In this document: piece by piece, positions 52,767 to 60,995 of the stretch | How positions within the stretch are numbered: the stretch's first letter is position 1 | Layout: every line of letters begins with the position of its first letter | NCBI GenBank assembly: GCA_963790335.1 | Contig: CAWBOB010000008.1 | Location: 558,001 to 622,000 of the forward strand | DNA length: 64,000 nt | Reading direction: 5' to 3' | Source: JAOUEA01 sp963790335 | GTDB taxonomy: Bacteria; Actinomycetota; UBA4738; HRBIN12 | The notes under the pieces: generated by a model | Database searches by the model: none | Told to the model about the DNA's origin: nothing | Seen by the model: the letters and a program-made list of their open reading frames with translations, nothing else | Position numbers and translations under genes: made by a program

Positions 52767-54143
52767 ATGGACCGTCCGCCGACCAGCTACGCCGTGACCC
52801 AGGACGGCGTGCATATCGCCTATCAGGTCGTCGGTGACGGACCGATCGACCTCGTCATGATCAGCGCGTTCGTCACGCACGTGGAGTTGTTCTGGGAATT
52901 GCCGTCGTTCGAGCGTCTGCTCGCGGGCTTGAAGCGGTTCGCCCGCGTGATCGTATTCGACAAGCGTGGCGTCGGGCTCTCCGACCGCGTGTCGTCGTCG
53001 TTGCCCACGCTCGACGCGCGCCTCGACGACCTGCGGGCGGTCCTCGACGCGGCCGGTTCCCAGCGCGCGCTGGTGGTCGGCAACGGCGACGGAGGGGCAC
53101 TCGCCGCGCTCTTCGCCGCGACCTACCCCGACCGGTGCCTCGGCCTGCTCCTGTACAGCGGGAACGTGAGGACGGCCTGGGCTCCCGACTACCCATGGGG
53201 CATGACCCAGCAGGCATTCGAACAGCGGCTCGACGATCGCCGCGAGCTCTGGGGGAACACGGCCCGCGGTGAGGAATCGACCCGGATGACGTTCCCGTGG
53301 GATGGTCCGGAGCTGAGCCGCGATCCCGCGTTCGTGGCGTGGCTGATGAGGTTCCAACGGAATGCCGTGTCGCCCGGCGACCTGCATCTCTTCAGTAGCG
53401 TGTGGTTCTCGACCGACGCTCGGAGCGCGCTTCCGCTGATCCAGGTGGCAACCCGCCTGTTGGTGCGATCGCCGTGGCCTGACGACGTGGTCGAGGAGAC
53501 ACGGTGGACGGCCGCCCAGATCCCAGGTTCCACCGTCGTGACGCTCGAGGGTCGCGGCGAGGACATGTGGATCGGCGACGTCGATGAGGCGAGCGCTGCG
53601 ATCCAGGACTTCGCTTCCGTAGTGCAGGAGGAGCAAGAGGTCTTCGACCGTGTGCTCGCCACAGTGTTGTTCACCGACATCGTGGGGTCGACGGAGCTCG
53701 CCTCGTCGATGGGCGATAGCGCGTGGAAGCGACTCGTCGAGCAGCACCACGCGAAGGTACGAGCGCTGCTGGCTCGGTTCCGAGGTCGCGAGATGGACAC
53801 AGCCGGGGACGGATTCTTCGCGACGTTCGACGGGCCCGGACGAGCGGTCCGCTGCGCCGCTGAGATCGCGCGTGCCGTGTCGGGACTCGGGATCGAGGTC
53901 CGGATCGGTCTCCACACCGGCGAGGTGGAGACGATCGCCGGCAAGGCAGGGGGGCTCGCGGTGGTGATCGGCGCTCGCATCGCGGCGATCGCCGGCCCTT
54001 CCGAAGTCCTCGTGTCGCAGACCGTCCGCGACCTCACCGCCGGCTCCGGGTTGACTTTCGAGGAGTTCGGTGAACGCGAGCTCAAGGGGGTTCCGGGAAC
54101 GTGGCGCATCAGCCGCCTCGTCGCCACGCTTCCGAAGTCATGA
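52767..54143 (+). CDS. Alpha/beta-hydrolase-like / class III cyclase fusion
   Basis: A 458-residue fusion. Residues 1-285 form an alpha/beta hydrolase-like sensor (HIAYQVVGDGPIDLVMI, VIVFDKRGVGLSD). The nucleophile elbow reads GNGDGG, with Gly where Ser is usual (about 107), so hydrolysis is unlikely. The cyclase domain (about 295-455) keeps metal Asp residues in LFTDIVGSTE and TAGDGFFATF. The transition-state Asn position is altered (VVIGARIAA). This architecture is common in mycobacteria. ATG 52767 has GAGG 9 bases upstream; ATG 52758 is the alternative. Confidence 0.88.
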   Translation: MDRPPTSYAVTQDGVHIAYQVVGDGPIDLVMISAFVTHVELFWELPSFERLLAGLKRFARVIVFDKRGVGLSDRVSSSLPTLDARLDDLRAVLDAAGSQRALVVGNGDGGALAALFAATYPDRCLGLLLYSGNVRTAWAPDYPWGMTQQAFEQRLDDRRELWGNTARGEESTRMTFPWDGPELSRDPAFVAWLMRFQRNAVSPGDLHLFSSVWFSTDARSALPLIQVATRLLVRSPWPDDVVEETRWTAAQIPGSTVVTLEGRGEDMWIGDVDEASAAIQDFASVVQEEQEVFDRVLATVLFTDIVGSTELASSMGDSAWKRLVEQHHAKVRALLARFRGREMDTAGDGFFATFDGPGRAVRCAAEIARAVSGLGIEVRIGLHTGEVETIAGKAGGLAVVIGARIAAIAGPSEVLVSQTVRDLTAGSGLTFEEFGERELKGVPGTWRISRLVATLPKS

Positions 54144-54213
54144 CCCGAGATGCACGGCCGGTGACCGAGCTACGATGCCAACAGTCACCGAACACGAGGG
54201 AGGATGAACAGCG

Positions 54214-54633
54214 ATGCACGGGCAGTCCGAGAACGCCGCTACGCCCGAGGAGTACATCGCCGAGCTCGACTCGCCTCGCAAGGAGCAGATCCAGCAGCTT
54301 CACGATCTGATCCGTCGGGAAGCGCCGTCGCTCGAACCGCACATCGACATGGGCGCGATCGGCTACGGCAGGATGCACTACGTCTACAAGTCGGGTCGTG
54401 AAGGCGACTGTGCAGTCATCGGCCTCGCGAGCAACAAGCGAGCGATATCGCTCTACTTCAACACGCAGGCCCCCGACGGCGGCTACCTGGCAGCCTCGTT
54501 CGAGGATCGCCTGCCCCGAGCCGACGTCGGCAAGGGATGCGTGCGATTCACCGCACTCGACAAGGTCGATACGGAGGTCCTCAAGGAGATGGTGGCCGCG
54601 GCGACCGCGTCGACGCTCGCTCCACGCTCCTGA
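54214..54633 (+). CDS. DUF1801-family protein
   Basis: A 139-residue protein of the DUF1801 (YdhG-like) fold: TPEEYIAELDSPRKEQIQQLHDLI, PHIDMGAIGYGRMHYVY and ISLYFNTQ, ending FTALDKVDTEVLKEMVAAA. These are small dimers related to an iron-chaperone-like fold; bacterial role is unknown. GGGAGG precedes the ATG. Monocistronic on the plus strand. Confidence 0.85.
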   Translation: MHGQSENAATPEEYIAELDSPRKEQIQQLHDLIRREAPSLEPHIDMGAIGYGRMHYVYKSGREGDCAVIGLASNKRAISLYFNTQAPDGGYLAASFEDRLPRADVGKGCVRFTALDKVDTEVLKEMVAAATASTLAPRS

Positions 54634-54714
54634 GGCCCGCTCTCTCGGTCTGGGGGCGTAGCACCGGAGCCTCCCTAGAGTAGACGGTGACCGCCGATCG
54701 GGAGGGGCAGCGCG

Positions 54715-55524
54715 ATGACGACGACCACCGAGACCGGCACCGTGGCGGTGAACGGGCTCGAGATGTACTACGAGATCCATGGCGAGGGACAGCCGCTCGT
54801 GCTCCTTCACGGCGCGTTCTCGGCGATCGGCTCCTCGTTCGGCGATCTTCTGCCGGGCCTCGCCGAAGGTCGCAAGGTCGTGGCGTTCGAACTGCAGGGG
54901 CACGGCCGGACGGCAGACATCGACCGCCCGCTGACCTACGGTGCGATGGCCGATGACGTGAGCGCCGCGATCGAGCAGATGGGACTCGGCCCGGTGGATG
55001 TCTACGGCTACAGCATGGGCGCGTTCGTGGCCCTGTTGGTGACCGTTCGTCGCCCGGACCTCGTGCGCAAGCTCGTGTTCATGTCGGCGACCTACACGAG
55101 GGCCGGTGTGCATCCCGGCTTGATGGAGGGTCTGGGTGAGATGACGCCGGAGATGATGCACGGCTCCGAGTGGCACGACGAGTACATGCGGATCGCGCCA
55201 CGGCCCGAGGACTTCGACACGCTCTTCGCCAAGAAGTCGGAGATGGATGCCGAGCTCACCGACCTGTCGGACGAGGACATCGAGGAGATCGAAGCCCCGA
55301 CACTGATCGTGCTCGGGGATTCCGATCTCGTGCGTCCCGAGCACGCGGTGGGGATGTTCCGGCTGCGTGGAGGCGGCGTGTTCGGGGACATGCCTCCCGG
55401 CTTGCCGGCGTCGCAGTTGGCCGTGCTGCCCGGCACGTCACACGTGTCGATCAAGTCGCGCGCCGACCTGCTGGTGCCGATCGTCACATCGTTCCTCGAC
55501 GCCCCGATGCCCGAGACCGGATGA
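54715..55524 (+). CDS. Alpha/beta hydrolase
   Basis: A 269-residue hydrolase: QPLVLLHGAFSAIG, FELQGHGRTADIDRP, nucleophile elbow YGYSMGAFVAL, acid in IVLGDSDLVRPEH and His in LPGTSHVSIK. It looks like a standard monofunctional esterase or haloperoxidase-like member. GGGAGGGG precedes the ATG, and TAGAGT (54676-54681) is a plausible -10, so this one has a normal leader of about 27 bases. Confidence 0.88.
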   Translation: MTTTTETGTVAVNGLEMYYEIHGEGQPLVLLHGAFSAIGSSFGDLLPGLAEGRKVVAFELQGHGRTADIDRPLTYGAMADDVSAAIEQMGLGPVDVYGYSMGAFVALLVTVRRPDLVRKLVFMSATYTRAGVHPGLMEGLGEMTPEMMHGSEWHDEYMRIAPRPEDFDTLFAKKSEMDAELTDLSDEDIEEIEAPTLIVLGDSDLVRPEHAVGMFRLRGGGVFGDMPPGLPASQLAVLPGTSHVSIKSRADLLVPIVTSFLDAPMPETG

Positions 55525-55549
55525 GCCGGCGGCGTCGGAAGCGCGACGA

Positions 55550-55555
55550 TAGCCT
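55550..55555 (+). promoter_or_regulatory. -10 element TAGCCT, leaderless start
   Basis: TAGCCT ends 6 bases before ATG 55562. Confidence 0.5.
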
Positions 55556-55561
55556 TGCCTG

Positions 55562-56014
55562 ATGGATCAGCCAACCGCACACGACGCGCTCCGCCGCCTC
55601 GAGCCGCTCGTCGGCGGATGGACCCTCGAAGCGACGTGGCCCGATGGGCAGCCCTGGCCGGGTGGGGGACGTGTCACCTTCGAGTGGCACCCCTCGGGGG
55701 CACATCTGGTCCAACGAACGACGGTCGCGCTTCCCGAGGCGCCCGACAACGTCTCCATCATCGGATGCGATGGCGCCAACGGGACGTACTCGTATCTGTA
55801 CTCCGACGAGCGAGGCGTCTGCCGCGTCTACGAGATGAGTGTCCACGACGGCGAATGGAGGCTCTGGCGGGACGGCGAACCGTTCTCCCAGCGCTTGACC
55901 GCGAGCTTCAGCGACGACGGGAACACGATCACCGGACGCTGGGAGATCGCCGAGGACGGCACGAACTTCGAGACCGACTTCGACATCGTCCTGCGCAGGC
56001 ACGGCTCAGCGTGA
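55562..56014 (+). CDS. DUF1579-like beta-barrel protein
   Basis: A 150-residue soluble protein with beta-barrel features: RRLEPLVGGWTLEATWPDGQ near the start, then VTFEWHPSGAHLVQRTT and GNTITGRWEIAEDG. It resembles DUF1579 and nitrobindin-like lipocalin folds used for small-ligand binding. Function unknown. Likely leaderless. Its last 9 bases overlap the end of the TetR gene on the other strand. Confidence 0.75.
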   Translation: MDQPTAHDALRRLEPLVGGWTLEATWPDGQPWPGGGRVTFEWHPSGAHLVQRTTVALPEAPDNVSIIGCDGANGTYSYLYSDERGVCRVYEMSVHDGEWRLWRDGEPFSQRLTASFSDDGNTITGRWEIAEDGTNFETDFDIVLRRHGSA

Positions 56015-56702
56015 ATCCCGTCCGGCACGGACCCTGCGCCGGTACCGCTCGAGGCCGTCGACGATGAAGTCGAGGCCGAACTCGAACTCCTCGGTGTAGT
56101 CGTAGCCGCGCTTGCTCAGCTCGATCACGACCTCGGCCAGGTACGGGTACTCATCGCCGCGCTCGCCCACGGTGCTCGACCGCCATGTCGCCCGACTCCT
56201 CGGGCGTCTCGAACGGGATCGTCTGCTCCTGCAGCGCGAATCCGTAGGTGTAGGCGTCGAGCAGGTTGTAGGCGTGCACCGTTTCCCTGAACGGGAAGCC
56301 GGCTTCGCGCAGGCACCCCATCGTCGCGTTGTGGTGGGTCGCGCTCGCGGGACCGGGATGCATGCGCGTCTCCATGAGGCCGACCGCCCACGGGTGGCGT
56401 CGCAGCGCGGCGCGCGCCGAGGTGCCGCGCTCGCGGAGTTCGTGCTTCCATCGCCCTCCGATCGCGGGGACGTACATCTCTGCGAAGACGACATCGACCA
56501 TGTCGTCGAGCAGATCTTCCTTGTTGGCGACGTGACGGTAGAGCGCCATCGTGCCGGCGCCGAGCTCCTCGGCGATGTTGCGCATGCTGAGCGACCGGAA
56601 GCCGCCGGCATCGGCGAGGGCGACCGCGGCCGTCACGATGCGTTCCCTGCTCAGGGGCGTCGCCTGCTTCTCCTGGGTCATCTCAGGCCTTCCGCTTGAC
56701 AT
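56006..56702 (-). pseudogene. TetR-family repressor, frameshift near 56170
   Basis: A regulator of about 231 residues when corrected. The helix-turn-helix (RERIVTAAVALADAGGFRSLSMRN, GAGTMALYRHVANKEDLLDDMV cut to features) matches the TetR at 47.7-48.4 kb. After ESGDMAVEH the frame is lost, and the neighbouring frame gives GERGDEYPYLAEVVIELSKRG to a stop at 56006. ATG 56702 is 6 bases after TACGGT, so leaderless. The promoter region holds two GCGTAC-N3-GTACGC palindromes, and the target is the divergent DUF4386 gene. Confidence 0.83.
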
Positions 56703-56752
56703 GCGTACACCGTACGCGCTACGGTACCACGGTCGGTGCGTACAGCGTACGC
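56696..56752. promoter_or_regulatory. Divergent promoter with two TetR operators GCGTAC-N3-GTACGC
   Basis: Plus strand: TTGACA (56696-56701), 18 bases, TACGGT (56720-56725). Palindromes at 56703-56717, in the spacer, and 56738-56752, 35 bases apart. Minus strand: TACGGT (56714-56709) ends 6 bases before the TetR ATG. Confidence 0.85.
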
Positions 56753-56780
56753 AAGTGCGCCACGAGAGGGAGGAAGTCGG

Positions 56781-57509
56781 ATGGAGATTCAGAAGATCGC
56801 ACGGACCGTCGGGTGGCTGTTCATCGCCACCTTCATCACGGGGATCGGAGCGCGGGTGCTGTTCGTCGATGGGCTCGACGGAACGTGGAGCGACCTCGGC
56901 TTCAGCATCGGTGCGGGCTCCGACACGAGCATGTACGTCGCCGCGATCCTCGAGTTCGGCGTCATCGCGACCAACATCGCGACCGCGGTGTTCCTCTATC
57001 CGGTCCTCAAGCGACAGAGTGAGATCGGCGCGGTCGGCTACGTCGCCGCGCGCCTGATGGAGTGCGCGTTCATCCTGGTCGGACTCCTCAGCCTGTTGTC
57101 GGTCGTGACCCTTCGCAACGACCTCGGGGCGGATGCCGGCTCGATCTCGGCTGCGGGCTCCGCGCTCGTGGCGACCTACGAGTGGGCCTTCCTGTTCGGT
57201 CCCGGTCTCGTCGCCGGCATCGGCAACGGACTGATCCTGGGATACCTGATGTACCGCTCGGGCCTCGTTCCTCGGCGCATGGCAGTGTTGGGCCTCATCG
57301 GCGGACCGCTGCTGGCGGTCGGCTTCGTCGGGGTGCTGTTCGGTGCCTTCGACTCGGGGTCGGGTTGGCAGGCCGCTGCGACGGCGTTCGAGTTCGTGTG
57401 GGAGCTGTCGCTCGGCATCTACCTCGTCGTCAAGGGCTTCAGGCCCTCGCCGATCACGCAGGAGATCACGGCTCGGACGTACGCCGAACCCGTGCTGGCC
57501 TCGGCATGA
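56781..57509 (+). CDS. DUF4386-family membrane protein
   Basis: A 242-residue integral membrane protein with about six hydrophobic segments: TVGWLFIATFITGIGARVL, then ATNIATAVFLYPVLK, LMECAFILVGLLSLLS and FVWELSLGIYLVVKGF. DUF4386 proteins are common beside TetR regulators in soil bacteria but have no known function; a transport or lipid-related role is guesswork. GGGAGG precedes ATG 56781. It is repressed by the divergent TetR, judging by the operators. Confidence 0.85.
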   Translation: MEIQKIARTVGWLFIATFITGIGARVLFVDGLDGTWSDLGFSIGAGSDTSMYVAAILEFGVIATNIATAVFLYPVLKRQSEIGAVGYVAARLMECAFILVGLLSLLSVVTLRNDLGADAGSISAAGSALVATYEWAFLFGPGLVAGIGNGLILGYLMYRSGLVPRRMAVLGLIGGPLLAVGFVGVLFGAFDSGSGWQAAATAFEFVWELSLGIYLVVKGFRPSPITQEITARTYAEPVLASA

Positions 57510-57530
57510 TCACGCTCCACCTTCGTGGGA

Positions 57531-57561
57531 AGGGCTCTCGGGCGACTCGCCCGGGAGCCCT
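57531..57561 (+). terminator. 14-bp hairpin terminator after DUF4386 gene
   Basis: Arms AGGGCTCTCGGGCG (57531-57544) and CGCCCGGGAGCCCT (57548-57561), one G-U pair and a 3-base loop, 22 bases past the stop. No T-run. Confidence 0.75.
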
Positions 57562-57567
57562 CCCTGA

Positions 57568-57596
57568 TTGACGTCGTTCGTTGGAGTCGATACCTA
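57568..57596 (+). promoter_or_regulatory. Promoter TTGACG-N17-TACCTA, leaderless
   Basis: TTGACG (57568-57573) and TACCTA (57591-57596) with a 17-base spacer; ATG 57605 is 8 bases further on. Confidence 0.65.
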
Positions 57597-57604
57597 TCGG
57601 AACG

Positions 57605-58720
57605 ATGACCACGGAGACGGAACCTCTGCACGGGGCCGACCCTCCGGTGATCGTCGTCGGTGCCGGCCAGTCGGGGCTCGCAGCCGCGAGGGCGCTGCGC
57701 TTGCGCGCGATGCCGACGCTGGTGCTCGAAGCCGGCGATCGGCCGGCAGGGTCGTGGCCCCACTACTACGACAGCCTGCGCCTGTTCTCGCCCGCGGGGT
57801 TCAGCTCGATGCCCGGGCTGACCTTCCCAGGCGAGCCGGGCCGGTACCCGGGTCGCGACGAGGTGGCCGACTATCTCGCGCGGTACGCGACGGAGATCGA
57901 CGTCGAGATCCGGTTCGATACCCGCGTGGAAACCGTCCACCAGCAGGGCCGAGGCTTCGTGGTGCGCACGGCCGACGGACGGGCGTTTCCCGCATCGGGC
58001 ATCGTGGCCGCCAGCGGGTCGTTCTCGAACCCGCATCGACCGTCGTTCGCAGGCGAGCAGGGCTTCACGGGAGAGCTGCTCCACGTCGCCGACTACCGCG
58101 ATCCCTCGCCGTACGTCGGCCGCCGCGTCATCGTCGTCGGCGCAGGCGATTCGGCGGCGCAGGTCGCCGCCGAGCTCGCATCCGTGGCGACCGTCACGCT
58201 CGCCACCCGCCATCCGCTGCGGTTCATGCCTCAACGCCTGCGAGGCGAAGACGTGCACCATTGGCTGCGCGAGACGGGTTTCGACACGCTTCCTGCGGTC
58301 TGGCTCAGCAGGATCACCGGCGGCGCTGTGATCACCGACAGCGTGGGGCTCGAGCAGGCCCTGGCCGAGGGCCGCCTCGACCAGCGCCCGATGTTCACCG
58401 CCCTCGACGGGAACCAGGTTGCGTGGAGCGACGGGAACCGCGAGCCGGTCGACGCGATCATCCTCGCCACCGGGTACCGACCGAGCCTCGGCTACCTGCG
58501 AGAGCTCGGTGCCCTCGACGGAGACGGCGCACCGATCCACGTGGGTGGCATCTCGGCTACGCATCTCGGTCTGGTGTACGTCGGCCTCGAGTTCCAGCGC
58601 TCTTACGCTTCCAACACGCTACGGGGCGTGCACGACGACGCCGACGCCGTGATCGCCCCGCTCGTCGCCTGGGTCCGTGACGCTCCCGCCCAGGTCGGGC
58701 TTCCGACGGAAGGCACCTGA
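57605..58720 (+). CDS. FAD/NAD(P)-dependent monooxygenase-like flavoprotein
   Basis: A 371-residue flavoprotein with two Rossmann folds: FAD site VIVVGAGQSGLAAARAL (about 16-32) and NADP site VIVVGAGDSAAQVAAELA near 185. FTGELLHVADY resembles the FMO motif FxGxxxHxxxY, and LATGYRPSLGYL is the closing ATGY motif. The family (CzcO/FMO-like) oxidises small organics. It starts leaderless from a clear TTGACG-N17-TACCTA promoter. Converges with the reductase gene. Confidence 0.9.
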   Translation: MTTETEPLHGADPPVIVVGAGQSGLAAARALRLRAMPTLVLEAGDRPAGSWPHYYDSLRLFSPAGFSSMPGLTFPGEPGRYPGRDEVADYLARYATEIDVEIRFDTRVETVHQQGRGFVVRTADGRAFPASGIVAASGSFSNPHRPSFAGEQGFTGELLHVADYRDPSPYVGRRVIVVGAGDSAAQVAAELASVATVTLATRHPLRFMPQRLRGEDVHHWLRETGFDTLPAVWLSRITGGAVITDSVGLEQALAEGRLDQRPMFTALDGNQVAWSDGNREPVDAIILATGYRPSLGYLRELGALDGDGAPIHVGGISATHLGLVYVGLEFQRSYASNTLRGVHDDADAVIAPLVAWVRDAPAQVGLPTEGT

Positions 58721-58733
58721 GCGCATCCGGCGA

Positions 58734-59786
58734 TCAGACCCTGGCGAGATCGCGCCAGGCGGCCGCAGACAGGAGCCCGCGATGGTGGAAGAAGATCGTC
58801 TGCGCGAGTGCGCGGAAGCGTCGACTGCCGAGCGCCAGGTCGAGCACCGCGTTGGGTGGATGCAGGTCGATCGCCGTGCGGAGCAGCCCCTTGCAGGCTC
58901 CCTGCCGATGATCGCGCCAGATCGCGCGATGCATCGGCGGACCGCCGTCCAGCAGGTGGCTCGCGAGCGCGACGCCGGCGTTCCGCCCCGACCGCAGCGC
59001 GGTGTGGATGCCTCCGGCGGTCAGCGGCGAGACGAGCCCTGCCGCATCGCCGACGAGTACGACATCAGGAGTCGCGAACGGACGCACCGGCCCGCCGATC
59101 GGGATCATCCCGCCCCGCGTGCTCGCGCGCACCGTGCTCGAGAGGTCGATCACGCGGGAGACGTGGACGAGGAACCGCTCGAGGTCGGGGCGACGAGGCG
59201 CCGAGCACGCCAGTCCGACCTGCGTGATGCCGACCCCGGGCACGATCCACCCTATGTAGCCGGGCGCGAGCTCGGAGTCGAGGAACACGTGGAGCCGCTC
59301 CTCGACCTCGACGGGACCCACCAGCTCGGCTTCCACTCCAGCGAGGAAGCGCCGGTTCGCCCCGAGCCCAGCGACCCGCGCGACGCGAGAGCGAGGTCCG
59401 TCGGCGCCGACCAGCATGCGGCCCGTACGCTCGCCGGGGGTCCACACCCGCCCGCATCGGATCTCAGCGCCGGCGGCGCGGGCTCGTTCCGCGAGCCAGC
59501 GCAGCAGCTCCGGCGTGTCGGTCGCGAAGAACGCGTAGCCGGGCGCTTCGAGGTCGACCCAGCGCAGCGACGGTCCGTACAGACGCACGCCGTGGATGCG
59601 CCGGAGCAGCTCGAGCGGCGGGTCTTCCTCGTCGGCGGCTTCCTTGACGAGGATGCCGGTCGTGTGGGGAGCCGCCCCCGGGTCGGGCTTGCGCTCCCAA
59701 ACCACGGTGCGCAGGCCCCTCGCGGCCGAGGTGCGCGCGCACGCGAGCCCGGCGAAGCTCCCTCCGACGATCTCCACGTCGATCAC
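58734..59786 (-). CDS. FAD-dependent oxidoreductase (geranylgeranyl-reductase/p-hydroxybenzoate-hydroxylase fold)
   Basis: A 350-residue flavoprotein. FAD-binding IVGGSFAGLACARTSAARG lies at the N-terminus, the conserved GADGPRSRVAR in the middle and LVGDAAGLVSPLTAGGIHTA near 240, the group's second FAD motif. C-terminal RAIWRDHRQG helices follow. It is related to geranylgeranyl reductases and halogenase-type enzymes; substrate unknown. GTG 59786 gives the natural N-terminus and lies 7 bases after CAGGCT; ATGs 27 and 18 residues further upstream are alternatives. Confidence 0.87.
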   Translation of the reverse strand: MIDVEIVGGSFAGLACARTSAARGLRTVVWERKPDPGAAPHTTGILVKEAADEEDPPLELLRRIHGVRLYGPSLRWVDLEAPGYAFFATDTPELLRWLAERARAAGAEIRCGRVWTPGERTGRMLVGADGPRSRVARVAGLGANRRFLAGVEAELVGPVEVEERLHVFLDSELAPGYIGWIVPGVGITQVGLACSAPRRPDLERFLVHVSRVIDLSSTVRASTRGGMIPIGGPVRPFATPDVVLVGDAAGLVSPLTAGGIHTALRSGRNAGVALASHLLDGGPPMHRAIWRDHRQGACKGLLRTAIDLHPPNAVLDLALGSRRFRALAQTIFFHHRGLLSAAAWRDLARV

Positions 59787-59989
59787 GAGGTCGAGCCTGC
59801 CCGCCTCCGACTCCCATGGGAAGTGTCGGGCCCGCATCGCCATCGTTCCGGCACGCCGCCGTGACACGATCGTTGCGCACGAACGAGGCGTCGAACGACG
59901 ATGGCTCTGCCAGCGCTACCCAGGTGGGCTGCACGACACGCCTCGCGCATCGAGCCCGGATGCGTGAGGTCTGAAACCGTTCTCCGGGG

Positions 59990-59995
59990 TATGGT
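59990..59995 (+). promoter_or_regulatory. -10 element TATGGT, leaderless start
   Basis: TATGGT ends 6 bases before the Ku ATG at 60002. Confidence 0.5.
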
Positions 59996-60001
59996 CGCCA
60001 C

Positions 60002-60940
60002 ATGCCGCGGGCTGTGTGGACGGGTGCCCTCTCGTTCGGGTTGGTGTCGATTCCGGTTGCGCTCTACCCGGCCACGAGTCCGAAGGACGTCAGGTTCCAC
60101 CTCTTCGATCGGCAGGGGCGCCGCATTCGCTATCGCCGGGTATCCGAGGACTCAGCCTGGGAAGACAGGCTCGGATCGTCGTCGCCTGAACCATCGCCGT
60201 CGTCGGGGGAGAGCGAGCCGTCTAGGCAACCCATGGATGCGGCCGAGCGGCCGACTTCGGCGGACCCCGATCGTGAGCCGTCGAGCGCGGAGGTGCGATA
60301 CGAGGATCTGGTGCGGGGCTACGAGGTGGAGCCCGGCAGGTTCGCGATGATCGAACACGAGGAGATCGAGCGTGCCAGACCGGAGCGGAGCTCCCTGATC
60401 GAGCTCGAAGACTTCGTCGAGCTCGATGACATCGACCCCGTGTACTTCGAGAAGACCTACTTCGTCGCCCCTCGCCCTGGATCCGAGAAGCCGTACCTGC
60501 TGCTGCAACGGGCGCTCGACAGCACCCACCGCGTCGGCATCGGTCGCTTCGTGCTCCGGACGAAACCGCATCTCGTCGCCATCCGCGCCGCGCGAGGTGC
60601 GCTCGCCTTGGAGACGCTGTTCTTCGGCGACGAGGTGCGCTCGCCGTCGGACGTCGTGATGACGACCACCGAGACGGTGACGGATCGAGAACTCGCGATG
60701 GCCGAACAACTCGTCGAGATGCTCGCGACCACGTGGGATCCGGATCGATATGCAGACGAGTATCGGCAGGAGTTGCTGCGCATCATCGCGCAGAAGGCAC
60801 CCGTGACCGCCCCCGACGCAGCCGAAGCACGGTCCGCCGCGTCACCGCGCATCGAGGAGCTGATGGACGCCCTGAAGCGCAGCGTCGAGGAAGCGAAGTC
60901 GGCACGCAAGCCGAGTCGGGATCGGCGACGAGCTGGCTGA
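60002..60940 (+). CDS. ku: Ku protein for non-homologous end joining, with insertion
   Basis: DNA end-binding Ku, 312 residues. It begins PRAVWTGALSFGLVSIPVALYPAT with RFHLFDRQGRRIRYRRV, then continues VRYEDLVRGYEVEPG and DDIDPVYFEKTYFVAP, all typical. About 45 residues rich in Ser, Pro, Glu and Asp (51-97) are inserted between RRVSED and VRYEDL, where normal Ku has only a few residues. The C-terminus is basic (KSARKPSRDRRRAG), as needed for ligase D recruitment. No ligD lies in the window. Leaderless start at ATG 60002. Confidence 0.95.
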   Translation: MPRAVWTGALSFGLVSIPVALYPATSPKDVRFHLFDRQGRRIRYRRVSEDSAWEDRLGSSSPEPSPSSGESEPSRQPMDAAERPTSADPDREPSSAEVRYEDLVRGYEVEPGRFAMIEHEEIERARPERSSLIELEDFVELDDIDPVYFEKTYFVAPRPGSEKPYLLLQRALDSTHRVGIGRFVLRTKPHLVAIRAARGALALETLFFGDEVRSPSDVVMTTTETVTDRELAMAEQLVEMLATTWDPDRYADEYRQELLRIIAQKAPVTAPDAAEARSAASPRIEELMDALKRSVEEAKSARKPSRDRRRAG

Positions 60941-60995
60941 TCACCCGGTAAGGAGTGGTCAGGCCTCGCGTCGATGGTGGTAAGACCGTTGCACG

